Assembly: GCA_023262305.1 (NCBI GenBank)
Contig: JALRCK010000036.1
Location: 1 to 11,905 of the forward strand
Direction: 5' to 3'
DNA length: 11,905 nucleotides
From: Deltaproteobacteria bacterium
GTDB lineage: Bacteria; Bdellovibrionota_C; UBA2361; OMII01
The notes beneath the pieces were generated by a model. That model was not told the DNA's origin and ran no database searches. It saw only the letters and a list, made by a program, of their open reading frames with translations. This document shows, one piece after another, positions 1 to 7,202 of the stretch (positions are counted from its first letter, which is position 1; each line of letters begins with the position of its first letter). The position numbers were made by a program, and so were the translations under genes.

Positions 1-150
1 GATGGTTTCAAGCTCGGCTCTGACTGGCGCGTTAAGCGTGAGTCCGTCGTGAAGTTGATCGGAGACATCCCAGAAGATTTCTTCGCTAACTCGAAGGCCG
101 CGAAGAAGCTTGCAACTTCAGGGCTTGCCCAGGTTAAGCTCGCTTCGTAA
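1..150 (+). CDS. C-terminal end of a small helix-turn-helix (excisionase/HTH_17-like) protein, 5' truncated
   Basis: Frame 1 is open from the window edge to a TAA at 148-150, giving the last 49 residues. The visible stretch GFKLGSDWRVKRESVVKLI resembles the recognition half of MerR/excisionase-type winged helices (pattern G.k.G..Wr..re.v...i), which suggests DNA binding. It is followed by a Lys/Ala-rich tail with no recognised motif. The start, and most of the domain, lie outside the window, so the full length and neighbours are unknown. The coding call rests on an open frame with codon choice like the flanking genes. The family assignment rests on one short motif and is tentative. Confidence 0.55.
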   Translation, partial: DGFKLGSDWRVKRESVVKLIGDIPEDFFANSKAAKKLATSGLAQVKLAS

Positions 151-162
151 TACTTCGTCTGC

Positions 163-179
163 GAGAGCTTTGAGCTCTC
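163..179 (+). terminator. Hairpin 13 bases after the HTH gene stop
   Basis: A perfect 7-bp stem (163-169 with 173-179) closes a 3-base loop just after the TAA of the preceding gene. Its position suits a transcription end or 3'-end stabiliser. No T-run follows, so it is not a canonical intrinsic terminator and may instead belong to the structured region that continues to 313. Confidence 0.3.
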
Positions 180-190
180 ACACATGAATT

Positions 191-262
191 ACCGACGTTG
201 GAGCGATACCGAAACGAGAGACCCTTCTCTTTGTCTCTTCAGGACAGTGCTCCAACGTCGGT
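191..262 (+). repeat. Perfect 14-bp inverted repeat with an internal hairpin
   Basis: ACCGACGTTGGAGC at 191-204 is exactly complementary to GCTCCAACGTCGGT at 249-262, enclosing 44 bases. Inside it, AGAGAC (217-222) pairs with GTCTCT (233-238), so the region can fold as a long stem with an inner stem-loop. It sits between two + strand genes with no T-tract after it. It could be an RNA fold in the leader of the downstream gene, a small RNA, or a DNA site for a dimeric protein. I do not recognise a known RNA family. Confidence 0.6.
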
Positions 263-313
263 GAAGCGATTATCGTTCGCTTCGGCCTGAAGGCTATCCG
301 TCTGGGAGAGACG
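263..313 (+). promoter_or_regulatory. Structured leader of the FHA-like gene, with the RBS in a hairpin loop
   Basis: Immediately after the long inverted repeat, GAAGCGA (263-269) pairs perfectly with TCGCTTC (277-283) around a 7-base loop. A third stem, CGTCT (299-303) with AGACG (309-313), holds GGGAG in its loop. That purine run lies about 10 bases before the ATG at 319 and is the only plausible ribosome binding site. Opening or closing of this small stem could therefore affect translation. This is inference from base pairing only. Confidence 0.4.
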
Positions 314-318
314 AGAAC

Positions 319-1989
319 ATGTCCGATCGGTTAACTCACTCCAAGCCGCTTTCTCAGCCCGAACAACCTCAAGATCCTCAACACATCGCACCACCACCGG
401 CGCCAACGCTTCCACAATCCCTGTCGCGCGAGCTTCAAAATCTTCCCAACTACAAGTGCCTCTACATCGACCGAGAGGGAAACGTCCTGGCTGATGGGCA
501 AAAGGGGCAGATCGCTGACGAGAGGCGGAGTCCCATAGTCTCATTCAGAAAGGAAACAGGCGGTTCCTTCCGTGTCTATGCGGGCCTACCTCCCCGAAAC
601 TCGACCTACTGCGACTCCGGCCACATTCCGAGCTCGGCAGAGATCGAGATGCATCCGAATATCCACGGACCGGTTGTGCTCAACTCCGGCGATTGGGTGG
701 CTCTCTCCCCATTCTGCCCGGTGAAGATTCCTTTGGCGAATAATCCTCATCCACAAAACGCTGCCGAAAAACTCGCCGAGATCATCGCCTCGGCGAAGGT
801 TGGGGACACCCTAGTCTTGGGTCGAAAGATAGAAGCATCATGCGACAGCCATGTAAGCCGTTGCCACATCACCATACAGATTCTTGAGCGCTCGGAGCTT
901 GCACCCGGGGAATTTCAGCTAAGAATCTTGGCGATACCAGGCATGGCTGGCCCACACCCGATCTTTGAGGTGAATCCGGATGGAACCCTCGATCGAATCA
1001 TCGGGAGCAAGAGAGTTCAACCAGGAGCTACCATCCAGATAGGCTCAGATGGCGAGCGTTTTGTAATTCCACATCCACGCGGCTCTGTAGAAGAGGGCTC
1101 TCTCATATTCCACCAAAGCATCCTGCTCGGAGATAAAGACGCACACCGCAGTATGCGATCCATTCACGGCGAGGCGGGACTCCAGAGAGCTCAATTCGAG
1201 TCCCTCAAACATTTTGTCGTCCAGTCCGTGGCCTTGGTCCGCGATGAAAATCCTCTGGCGGCTCTGGAGCTTCTGAAGAAAGAGTCAAAAGAGCTCGCGG
1301 CAGCGGGATGTACCCTCTCCATAAACACCGTCGCATACCTCGATCAGATTACTCCTGAAGCGGTTGTCATGAATTTAGCTCAGGTTGCCCGCGCATCGGG
1401 GCTCAATGCATCACCGCGCGAGATTAGTCCTGCTCTCGGGGCTCTGAGGGAGGGACGGACGCCATCAAACGCTGCCGAGGAACAACTCCTAAACACATGG
1501 CACAAAAATCTCGCCCTGATCTGCGCAGGGGAGTATATCCGTGCCCTCCAAGACATGAACCGGGGGGCGATCTCCGACTACACTCCCCTCTTTGGCGGAA
1601 AAAACGAGATCGATCCTAGGGCTGACGCAGCGCTCTTCTTCGAGCGACTCGGCATAGACCTCTCCGACGGGCACTTTGTGAACCTCTACAAAGATAAGCG
1701 TGAAGCAGCCCTCGCTGTCGTGCGCGGTTCTCAAACTGAGGAGGAGGAGACCGCGTTTAAAGCCTCTCTTCTTGCAGCCCCCCTTAAAGCTCCGATTACA
1801 ATTAATGAAAAGGTGACGATCGCTCGCACTGAAGGTGGCTACCTCGTGACGCCAACCTCGCAAGAGACGCGAGCTTTCATCCTGCGGTCGACCGAACCTG
1901 CTCTCCGATTGACTCACCCTGAAACGGCGCAAGGGGGAGACATCCTCTACATAGGCTCGCGAAAATTCACTCTACCACTAGTTTCTTAG
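319..1989 (+). CDS. FHA-like domain protein of unknown function
   Basis: 556 residues, with no signal peptide or membrane segment. The first ~40 residues are Pro/Gln-rich and probably disordered. Residues ~162-252 look like a divergent forkhead-associated (phosphothreonine-binding) domain: VLGRK at 166-170, HVSRCH at 178-183 in place of the usual GR...S..H signature, and a closing PGATIQIG near 236-242. Segments at ~78-141 and ~495-553 end in a similar way (NSGDWVALS; GGDILYIGSRKFTLP), hinting at further degenerate copies of the fold. The middle (~265-490) appears largely helical, with no enzymatic motif that I recognise. FHA proteins usually act as signalling adaptors, but no kinase is visible here. 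The start is the ATG preceded by GGGAGAG. The next gene begins 39 bases downstream on the same strand, so co-transcription is possible. Confidence 0.8.
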   Translation: MSDRLTHSKPLSQPEQPQDPQHIAPPPAPTLPQSLSRELQNLPNYKCLYIDREGNVLADGQKGQIADERRSPIVSFRKETGGSFRVYAGLPPRNSTYCDSGHIPSSAEIEMHPNIHGPVVLNSGDWVALSPFCPVKIPLANNPHPQNAAEKLAEIIASAKVGDTLVLGRKIEASCDSHVSRCHITIQILERSELAPGEFQLRILAIPGMAGPHPIFEVNPDGTLDRIIGSKRVQPGATIQIGSDGERFVIPHPRGSVEEGSLIFHQSILLGDKDAHRSMRSIHGEAGLQRAQFESLKHFVVQSVALVRDENPLAALELLKKESKELAAAGCTLSINTVAYLDQITPEAVVMNLAQVARASGLNASPREISPALGALREGRTPSNAAEEQLLNTWHKNLALICAGEYIRALQDMNRGAISDYTPLFGGKNEIDPRADAALFFERLGIDLSDGHFVNLYKDKREAALAVVRGSQTEEEETAFKASLLAAPLKAPITINEKVTIARTEGGYLVTPTSQETRAFILRSTEPALRLTHPETAQGGDILYIGSRKFTLPLVS

Positions 1990-2028
1990 GATGCGTCAGG
2001 GGCGTAAAAAAGCTACCCTGTCGAGGCT

Positions 2029-3231
2029 ATGTCTCTCAGCTCTATCTTCAAGCACCGCGGTCTCATTGCGCTTGGGGCTAGCCTCGCCTTCGTCATCGCT
2101 TTCTACGTCTATGTTATCGACGCAAGCTCTCGAGCCTTAATCGACCTCGATGTCTATCTTCAAGCTGCCCGCGCACTCACTCAGGGGGAGGACATCTATC
2201 ACACAACCTTTACCACAACTGATAGGTGGGGCAGGTCGATTCAACTCTACTACCTCTACCCTCCCCTCCTTGCTCACGTGCTCTCGCTCTGCGCTGACCT
2301 GAGTGCCCCAGTCGTGAAATTAGGATGGTGTCTGCTCAATTTCACCCTCATGCTGGTGACGAGCGTTAGTTTGGCAAAGATAGTTGAGGCGTCGTGGTGG
2401 GACACTCGCTCACTCGCAGCAAGAACTATCAGTATCGGATTCTTCGTGCTCTGTTTCGAGCCGCTCTACGTTGGAAATGGAGATGGTCAGGTCACGGCGA
2501 TAGTGTTGGCGCTCCTCGCACTTACGACCTATGCCAGCACTCGCGGCAATGACCTCTTTGGCGGGGCGATGTTGGCGCTCGCGATACAGATCAAGATGAG
2601 TCCAGCTATCTTACTCCTCGCGCCGATCATCTTCAAAAGGTGGCGTTTTCTGGGGGCGTGCGGAGCCACGTCGCTCCTTCTAGCACTCTTCACCGTTATC
2701 TTTGGCGGCGGTGTGAAGCCCTTTGTCGATTTTGCCTATTCAGTGACTCAGACCGTTGATGACGCAGTATTCCAGGGACACGTTTTTAACTTTGACCTCA
2801 ACCGTGCGCTTTTAGCCCCTCTCGGGATCGCCGACATCCCCCTTGCGCGATTACTCATAAAGCTGGCAATGGGACTCTTCGCTCTCATCGGTACGTTGAC
2901 GATCCGCTCTCAAGGTGGGAATGCCCTCCTACGCGCCTACGGATTCCTGATTACCTGTATGGTCGTCGCATCTCCGATCGTCTGGTTCCACCACCTTGCA
3001 TGGATGATTATCCCCCTGGCGGTCCTCTCCATGAAGCCTGCCGCAAGCCCGGATGAACGTCTCAAGCACCTCACGCTTACACTCGGTCTCTATTTTGCGT
3101 TGAGTCAGAGCTATCTGCTGAACATCTGGGTTCGAAAGATCGCTCCATCGTTCGTGCCTATGGCACTCCTGGTTCCCGTGATTCTTTTGCTTGGAACCGC
3201 AGTGGCTCTGCAGCGGCAGCGGCGACCTTGA
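2029..3231 (+). CDS. GT87-type (DUF2029) polyprenyl-phosphate-sugar-dependent membrane glycosyltransferase
   Basis: 400 residues with about ten hydrophobic segments, beginning with a TM helix at ~12-30. It carries the pattern of the GT87/DUF2029 family of GT-C enzymes: an Asp-rich first loop (D39, D41, Y43) followed by ALTQGEDIY, the YLYPPL stretch at 75-80, NGDGQVTAIVLALLAL at 150-165, IQIKMSPAILLLAP at 186-199 and SPIVWFHH at 315-322. Family members transfer mannose or other sugars from a lipid-phosphate donor to extracytoplasmic glycans or lipids. The acceptor here cannot be deduced. The start is constrained, because a stop lies in frame at 2005 and the ATG at 2029 is the first start codon. 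The only SD-like run, GAGG, is unusually close to it. The gene ends 26 bases from the convergent transporter gene. Confidence 0.85.
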   Translation: MSLSSIFKHRGLIALGASLAFVIAFYVYVIDASSRALIDLDVYLQAARALTQGEDIYHTTFTTTDRWGRSIQLYYLYPPLLAHVLSLCADLSAPVVKLGWCLLNFTLMLVTSVSLAKIVEASWWDTRSLAARTISIGFFVLCFEPLYVGNGDGQVTAIVLALLALTTYASTRGNDLFGGAMLALAIQIKMSPAILLLAPIIFKRWRFLGACGATSLLLALFTVIFGGGVKPFVDFAYSVTQTVDDAVFQGHVFNFDLNRALLAPLGIADIPLARLLIKLAMGLFALIGTLTIRSQGGNALLRAYGFLITCMVVASPIVWFHHLAWMIIPLAVLSMKPAASPDERLKHLTLTLGLYFALSQSYLLNIWVRKIAPSFVPMALLVPVILLLGTAVALQRQRRP

Positions 3232-3257
3232 TACACTTAGTTTTGATCGCCCTGGAC

Positions 3258-4097
3258 CTATCCCATCACTAGGTAGAGCCCCACAAGTGTGACGCTCATG
3301 CCAAATAATTTCGTGGCAAGCCCTGCACGCTCATGAAGGATCAGAGCGCCGAGAAGCGTGGTGAGCACCAACCGGCTCTGAAAGATAACAAAGGTCTCTC
3401 CAAGGTTGCCAAACGCGAACGCGAGCACAAAGACCGGACCTATCACCATGTAGAGAAGCACGTAAACCCCAAGCAACAGCAGCCGACGCGGTGAGCCCAT
3501 TCGCAGCTGCTCTCGCCAATTCTTGGGCCTAAGGAAAACGTACAAAACACCCGGAATGATATAGCCACCCGCGATGACCAACTCTATGGCGGTTCTCTGA
3601 GCTAGAGCTTTTTCAGTGACGATCGCCGCTCCGCTTGCAAACACTCCAACCAACCGTATCCACACGCCGTTCAGGTTTCCTCCCGGAATCCGCGCACACA
3701 CAACCAAAACTCCGGCGATTGCAAGCACTGAGCCGAGGACATCTCGTGGGGTAAATGGCTCTCCAAAGAACACAGCCCCGATAATCACCAGAAGGATAGT
3801 GCGCAGCGAGGTCAACAACGCCCCCAATCCCACAGGCAAAGTGACATAGCTCTTGGCATCAGCGATAACGCTAATCGCCCACGAAGTTCCTGCGATGATA
3901 AGCAAGACGACCGTGAGGGGAGACAAATTGAGAGTTGCGTAGGGGATAAAGGGGAGGAGCACTAATCCACCCGCCCACGACCCGAGCGCGGAGAGGTACC
4001 ACCCTTGGTCCCTCTCCCTCTGCAGCGCCCGCAGCACAAGCTCTAAGGCCACCATGATAAGGCCCGAGAGGATAGCAAAGGTTTCATAGGTGGTCAT
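3258..4097 (-). CDS. EamA/DMT-superfamily membrane transporter
   Basis: 279 residues, almost entirely hydrophobic, with about ten predicted membrane helices arranged as two EamA repeats (~5-135 and ~145-278). The halves share the typical end pattern: FFGEPFTPRDVLGSVLAIAGVLVV closes the first, and LILHERAGLATKLFGMSVTLVGLYLV closes the second. Family members export amino acids, metabolites or drugs across the inner membrane, and substrate cannot be read from sequence. The gene lies 165 bases downstream of rsmA on the same strand and may be transcribed separately. The upstream frame is open for about 17 codons but has no usable start, so ATG at 4097 is chosen. No clear Shine-Dalgarno sequence precedes it. 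Confidence 0.85.
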   Translation of the reverse strand: MTTYETFAILSGLIMVALELVLRALQRERDQGWYLSALGSWAGGLVLLPFIPYATLNLSPLTVVLLIIAGTSWAISVIADAKSYVTLPVGLGALLTSLRTILLVIIGAVFFGEPFTPRDVLGSVLAIAGVLVVCARIPGGNLNGVWIRLVGVFASGAAIVTEKALAQRTAIELVIAGGYIIPGVLYVFLRPKNWREQLRMGSPRRLLLLGVYVLLYMVIGPVFVLAFAFGNLGETFVIFQSRLVLTTLLGALILHERAGLATKLFGMSVTLVGLYLVMG

Positions 4098-4262
4098 GCC
4101 GGCTGAGTATGGTTCGAATAATGGATCTCGTCCAGGTTTGAGTTTCGCCTATTCCGAGGAGGCTTCAGGAATCATGGACGTCTTCCGGCGCTCCTATCGA
4201 AAAGGACTCTACTTGAGATATCTGACACAACTGGATTTTCTCGGTGGTGCAGAGATATTGAA
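4098..4262. other. Intergenic gap between rsmA and the DMT transporter gene
   Basis: 165 bases with no convincing gene on either strand. On the - strand, CATACT (4111-4106) lies 8 bases before the transporter ATG and resembles a -10 element, but no good -35 accompanies it. On the + strand, GAGGAGG at 4156-4162 precedes an ATG at 4174 that opens a 93-codon frame running antisense into rsmA. The composition of that frame looks like a shadow, and I do not call it as a gene. Confidence 0.4.
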
Positions 4263-5087
4263 CTATCGCGTGAACGCATCCGTCAATCGCGCAAACGCCT
4301 CTACACTCAGCGTCTCAGCTCTCACATCAGCCGATATTCCTGCCCGCTCAAGCGCTTCAAGGATGCGCTCCTTCGGCCATCGCCCCTGCGACATGAGGCT
4401 GTTGATGAGCTTCTTGCGCCGCTGCGAGAACGCTGCGCGCACGACGACTTGAAAAAAATCATAATCCGGAACGTGCGCGCGAGGCTTTTCGAGGAAAGAT
4501 ATCTTCATCACTCGCGACTGCACCTCGGTGGGAGGATGGAAGGCATCGCCAGGAACTATCATCCCGAGCTCGATGTCAGCGAAGAGCTGCGCCGAGACCG
4601 AGATACTTCCGTAGGCTCGGGTGCTTGTCGGCGCAGCGAGCCGTTCAGCGAACTCTTTTTGTACCATCATGACCGCCTGCTTCACCTGCGATCGGTGTTT
4701 GATGAGGTGGAACACGATCTCTGACGAGAAGACGTATGGAATATTTCCGTATACATAGAGGTCAGATCCAATCGACGCAAAATCCACGGTGCGCACGTCC
4801 GCGTTCACGGTCTGCGCATGCGGAAACTTGGTCGCGAGCAGCTCGCAGAACTTGGGCTCTATCTCGATCAGGGTGAGTTTCTTAAAGCGCGCCAAGTGCT
4901 CGGTGAGCGCTCCGGTACCGGGGCCGATCTCCACAACGTGTGCGTCATCTGGGACATTCCCAAACTCTGCGATCGCTTGCGGGATCTCGGGACGAATAAG
5001 AAAGTTCTGCCCCCTCTCCTTAGTTGGTCGCACGTCTAGATCCCGCAGGGTATCCTTCGCCCGCTCTCGTTTATACCCCTTAGCCAT
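4263..5087 (-). CDS. rsmA: 16S rRNA (adenine1518-N6/adenine1519-N6)-dimethyltransferase
   Basis: 274 residues, a normal length for RsmA/KsgA. The enzyme uses SAM to dimethylate two adjacent adenines in helix 45 of 16S rRNA late in small-subunit assembly. Visible motifs in order are GQNFL at 26-30, the SAM-binding EIGPGTG at 53-59, an acidic strand end IEIE at 74-77, NADV with D97, the catalytic NIPY at 115-118 (NLPY in many homologues), VQKEFAERL at 142-150, AFHPP at 182-186 and FSQRRKKL at 220-227. The start codon lies inside the end of tsaD, with an overlap of 8 bases (ATGGCTAA), so translation is probably coupled. It is the last gene of the cytochrome c-tsaD-rsmA group. Confidence 0.96.
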   Translation of the reverse strand: MAKGYKRERAKDTLRDLDVRPTKERGQNFLIRPEIPQAIAEFGNVPDDAHVVEIGPGTGALTEHLARFKKLTLIEIEPKFCELLATKFPHAQTVNADVRTVDFASIGSDLYVYGNIPYVFSSEIVFHLIKHRSQVKQAVMMVQKEFAERLAAPTSTRAYGSISVSAQLFADIELGMIVPGDAFHPPTEVQSRVMKISFLEKPRAHVPDYDFFQVVVRAAFSQRRKKLINSLMSQGRWPKERILEALERAGISADVRAETLSVEAFARLTDAFTR

Positions 5088-6114
5088 GCGTCACCCCGTA
5101 AAAATCGCCTAAGGTCTCAACGGGCCAGCGGCTAAAGATATCGATGTGAGGCGGAGCGATCCCTTCGTTCAGGTACCGTGCTGCGACGTACGCGATCATC
5201 GCTCCGTTATCGATACAGTGCTTCATCGGTGGAAAGAACACTTGAGGGCACACCTCGGTGAGTCGTTTTCGCAGAGCCGAATTCGCTGATACTCCACCGC
5301 ACACAACGAGTGGAAGCTTTCGCGCCTTGACCTCGCGAGAGACCTTAACGACAAGAGGATCAACGATTCCATCCTGAATCGCCCAGCAAACGTCGGCAAA
5401 AAGTTGTGGGTCGTTTTGAATCTCATCTCTGTGCTTCTTCACCATCAACGCGACCGAGGTCTTCAACCCTGAGAAGCTAAAGTCATCCATCTCACGGGCA
5501 ACCCGTGGAACTTTAAAGCGCGGAGAGCGCGAGCCCTTGTCTGCGAAACCAGCGAGACGCGCGCCGCCTGGATATTGAAGCTCAAGGAGGTTGGCCGATT
5601 TATCGAACGCCTCTCCAGCCGCGTCATCTCGAGTTCGGCATAAGCATGTATAACGGCCCAGGCCTTCAACAAGAAGGATCTCCGTGTGTCCTCCCGATAC
5701 CACTAGAGTTAGGTAGGGCGGCTTGAGCGTCGGTTCGTGCAACTCCCCCGACAGGATATGCCCCTCGATGTGGTTAACTGGAAAGATCGGGATCTTATAC
5801 GCGGTACCGATCCCCTGGGCGAACGTGACACCCATGAGGAGGCATCCTTTCAAGCCTGGACCACAGGTGACACCGATGCCATGCACATCCTTGAGTGACA
5901 CCCCGGTAGTGGAGAAGAGCTCCTCACACAAAACCGGAAGATTTCGCATGTGCTCCCGAGAGGCGAGCTCAGGAACCACTCCACCGTACTTTTCGTGGAG
6001 AGATACCTGTGAGGCGAGCACCTCCCCCCGAATGGCTGTGGTCCCGTCCTTGGCTATCTCAACGAGCGCGAGCCCTGTCTCATCACAACTTGTCTCAATC
6101 CCAAGAACTACCAT
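5080..6114 (-). CDS. tsaD: tRNA N6-adenosine threonylcarbamoyltransferase
   Basis: 344 residues, typical for TsaD (Gcp/YgjD). It transfers the threonylcarbamoyl group from TC-AMP to A37 of ANN-decoding tRNAs, working with TsaB and TsaE, neither of which is in this window. Seen in the sequence: the N-terminal LGIETSCDETG (4-14) of the ASKHA fold, the metal-binding HIEGH at 115-119, VVSGGHTE at 138-145, GEAFDK at 167-172, YPGG at 181-184, CGGVSANS at 272-279 and the metal-ligand Asp in DNGAMI at 302-307. The ATG at 6114 is preceded by GAGAAG at a usual spacing. It starts 9 bases after the stop of the cytochrome c gene and overlaps rsmA by 8 bases, so the three genes are very likely one transcript. 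Confidence 0.97.
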   Translation of the reverse strand: MVVLGIETSCDETGLALVEIAKDGTTAIRGEVLASQVSLHEKYGGVVPELASREHMRNLPVLCEELFSTTGVSLKDVHGIGVTCGPGLKGCLLMGVTFAQGIGTAYKIPIFPVNHIEGHILSGELHEPTLKPPYLTLVVSGGHTEILLVEGLGRYTCLCRTRDDAAGEAFDKSANLLELQYPGGARLAGFADKGSRSPRFKVPRVAREMDDFSFSGLKTSVALMVKKHRDEIQNDPQLFADVCWAIQDGIVDPLVVKVSREVKARKLPLVVCGGVSANSALRKRLTEVCPQVFFPPMKHCIDNGAMIAYVAARYLNEGIAPPHIDIFSRWPVETLGDFYGVTHG

Positions 6115-6123
6115 GACGCTTCT

Positions 6124-6996
6124 CTATTCAATCGCGGGAACCGTTCGTAGGTATGCAACAACAGCGTCGATCTCAGCAGGGGTGGCGCGTTGGTAGAACT
6201 CAACAGGACAGAACCGGGCATCGATAGTCCTTCCGGCAGGTGTTCTGCCTGTGAGGAGGTAGGTCTTGAGATCCTCCTCGCTCCAATTCCCGATCCCTGT
6301 GTCCTTCGACTGTGTGATGTTCGGTGCTACTTTGACCTCGCCATCGAACGAGATATCCTCTCCACCCCCCATGAACTCGTCAGAGCTAAAGGTCCCGCCG
6401 GGCCGAGCATGGCACCGGTTACATCCCGCGACGCTGTTGGTAAGATACTCGCCATACTCTACCCGGAAGCTCTCTGATATCTGAGGGACGTATCCCATGA
6501 CCTCTGGTACCGAGGTAAAAAATCCAGTCGTATTCCTTCCGATGAAGCCAACTTCTCTCCGCTCTACATCACTCTCAACCGCAGGCAACGATCTCAGGTA
6601 TGTGATGATGGCGGTTACATCAGAGTCTGACATCCACTCGAGGCCTTTGTGGAAGGATGAATAGAGGTAGACCCCGTCTGGTCGCTTATTCTCGCGAAGC
6701 AGGGTCCGAACATCGACCTCTGTCCAGTCACCGATACCCGATCGCGCCACTGTGACATTCGGTCCCGCAACATCTCCGAAAACATCGCTCATGGGTCGCC
6801 CGCCAGAGAGCGGCGAGCCTGGTTTTCCGTTCACCGAGTGGCAGAATCCACACGATCCGAGCCCCTCGGCGATCTGCCTTCCGCGGGAGACTGAACTTGC
6901 GCCCCCCGGCAAAGGTGGTGGAGGTGCCTCATCAGAGGAACATGCGCTCATGATGAGCGCGCACAAAGAGACCATCGGGGGGAGCCACCGTTTCAT
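6124..6996 (-). CDS. Di-haem cytochrome c lipoprotein
   Basis: 290 residues. A short basic start, a hydrophobic core and MSAC ending at Cys19 indicate a lipoprotein signal peptide, followed by a Pro-rich linker. This would place the protein in the periplasm, anchored to a membrane. Two CxxCH haem sites are seen, CGFCH at 49-53 and CNRCH at 192-196, each followed by a related segment (GIGDWTEVDV...AIITYLRSLPAV; GIGNWSEEDL...AVVAYLRTVPAI), so the protein is an internal duplication of one cytochrome c domain. The layout resembles the cytochrome subunits of periplasmic dehydrogenases, but no dehydrogenase partner is present. Domain 1 has Met122 where the axial ligand is expected; the aligned position in domain 2 is Ala271. 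No clear RBS precedes the ATG. The gene heads the tsaD-rsmA group. Confidence 0.88.
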   Translation of the reverse strand: MKRWLPPMVSLCALIMSACSSDEAPPPPLPGGASSVSRGRQIAEGLGSCGFCHSVNGKPGSPLSGGRPMSDVFGDVAGPNVTVARSGIGDWTEVDVRTLLRENKRPDGVYLYSSFHKGLEWMSDSDVTAIITYLRSLPAVESDVERREVGFIGRNTTGFFTSVPEVMGYVPQISESFRVEYGEYLTNSVAGCNRCHARPGGTFSSDEFMGGGEDISFDGEVKVAPNITQSKDTGIGNWSEEDLKTYLLTGRTPAGRTIDARFCPVEFYQRATPAEIDAVVAYLRTVPAIE

Positions 6997-7120
6997 GGGG
7001 GGAGACTACACTGACTCAGGGAAACGGGAAAGCGAGGCAAAACCCCGGAGCATCCAGTGCAACTGGCTGTCCCCTCTTCAGATCTTTACCCCAGGGGGAT
7101 CTGTACAGTCGTTCTCTTCG

Positions 7121-7181
7121 CGCCCTCGGCAGTACCACAACGCGCGAGGGCGTCCGAAACGCATCTATGTTTCGGACGCCC
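7121..7181 (-). terminator. Two overlapping, mutually exclusive hairpins after the sigma factor gene
   Basis: GGGCGTCCGAAAC (7148-7160) is perfectly complementary to GTTTCGGACGCCC (7169-7181), a 13-bp stem with an 8-base loop, starting 21 bases past the sigma stop. A second stem, CGCCCTCG (7121-7128) with CGAGGGCG (7145-7152), shares bases 7148-7152 with the first, so the two cannot form together. Neither is followed by a T-run on the - strand. The strong stem probably ends or stabilises the sigma transcript. The competing pair could form a switch in the path of any read-through into the cytochrome c gene. Confidence 0.5.
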
Positions 7182-7202
7182 CCAAGAGATGACAACGCAT
7201 CG

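Noticed and set aside
191..262. Integron attC site suggested by GTTGGAG/CTCCAAC within an inverted repeat
   Set aside because: The R-box order is reversed relative to attC (RYYYAAC outside left, GTTRRRY outside right), the arms are perfectly complementary without the usual unpaired bases, and no integrase or cassette array is seen.
1489..1932. 147-codon - strand frame inside the FHA-like gene
   Set aside because: Entirely antisense to a gene with a continuous 556-codon frame, with shadow-like composition and no recognisable domain.
4090..4452. A + strand reading frame with GAGGAGG before an internal ATG at 4174
   Set aside because: Two thirds of it is antisense to rsmA, the protein is Ser/Ala/Arg-rich with no motif, and the RBS spacing of 11 bases is poor.
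5723..6196. 157-codon + strand frame across tsaD and the end of the cytochrome gene
   Set aside because: Shadow of the highly conserved tsaD frame; it is Ser/Pro/Thr-rich with no homology I can recognise.
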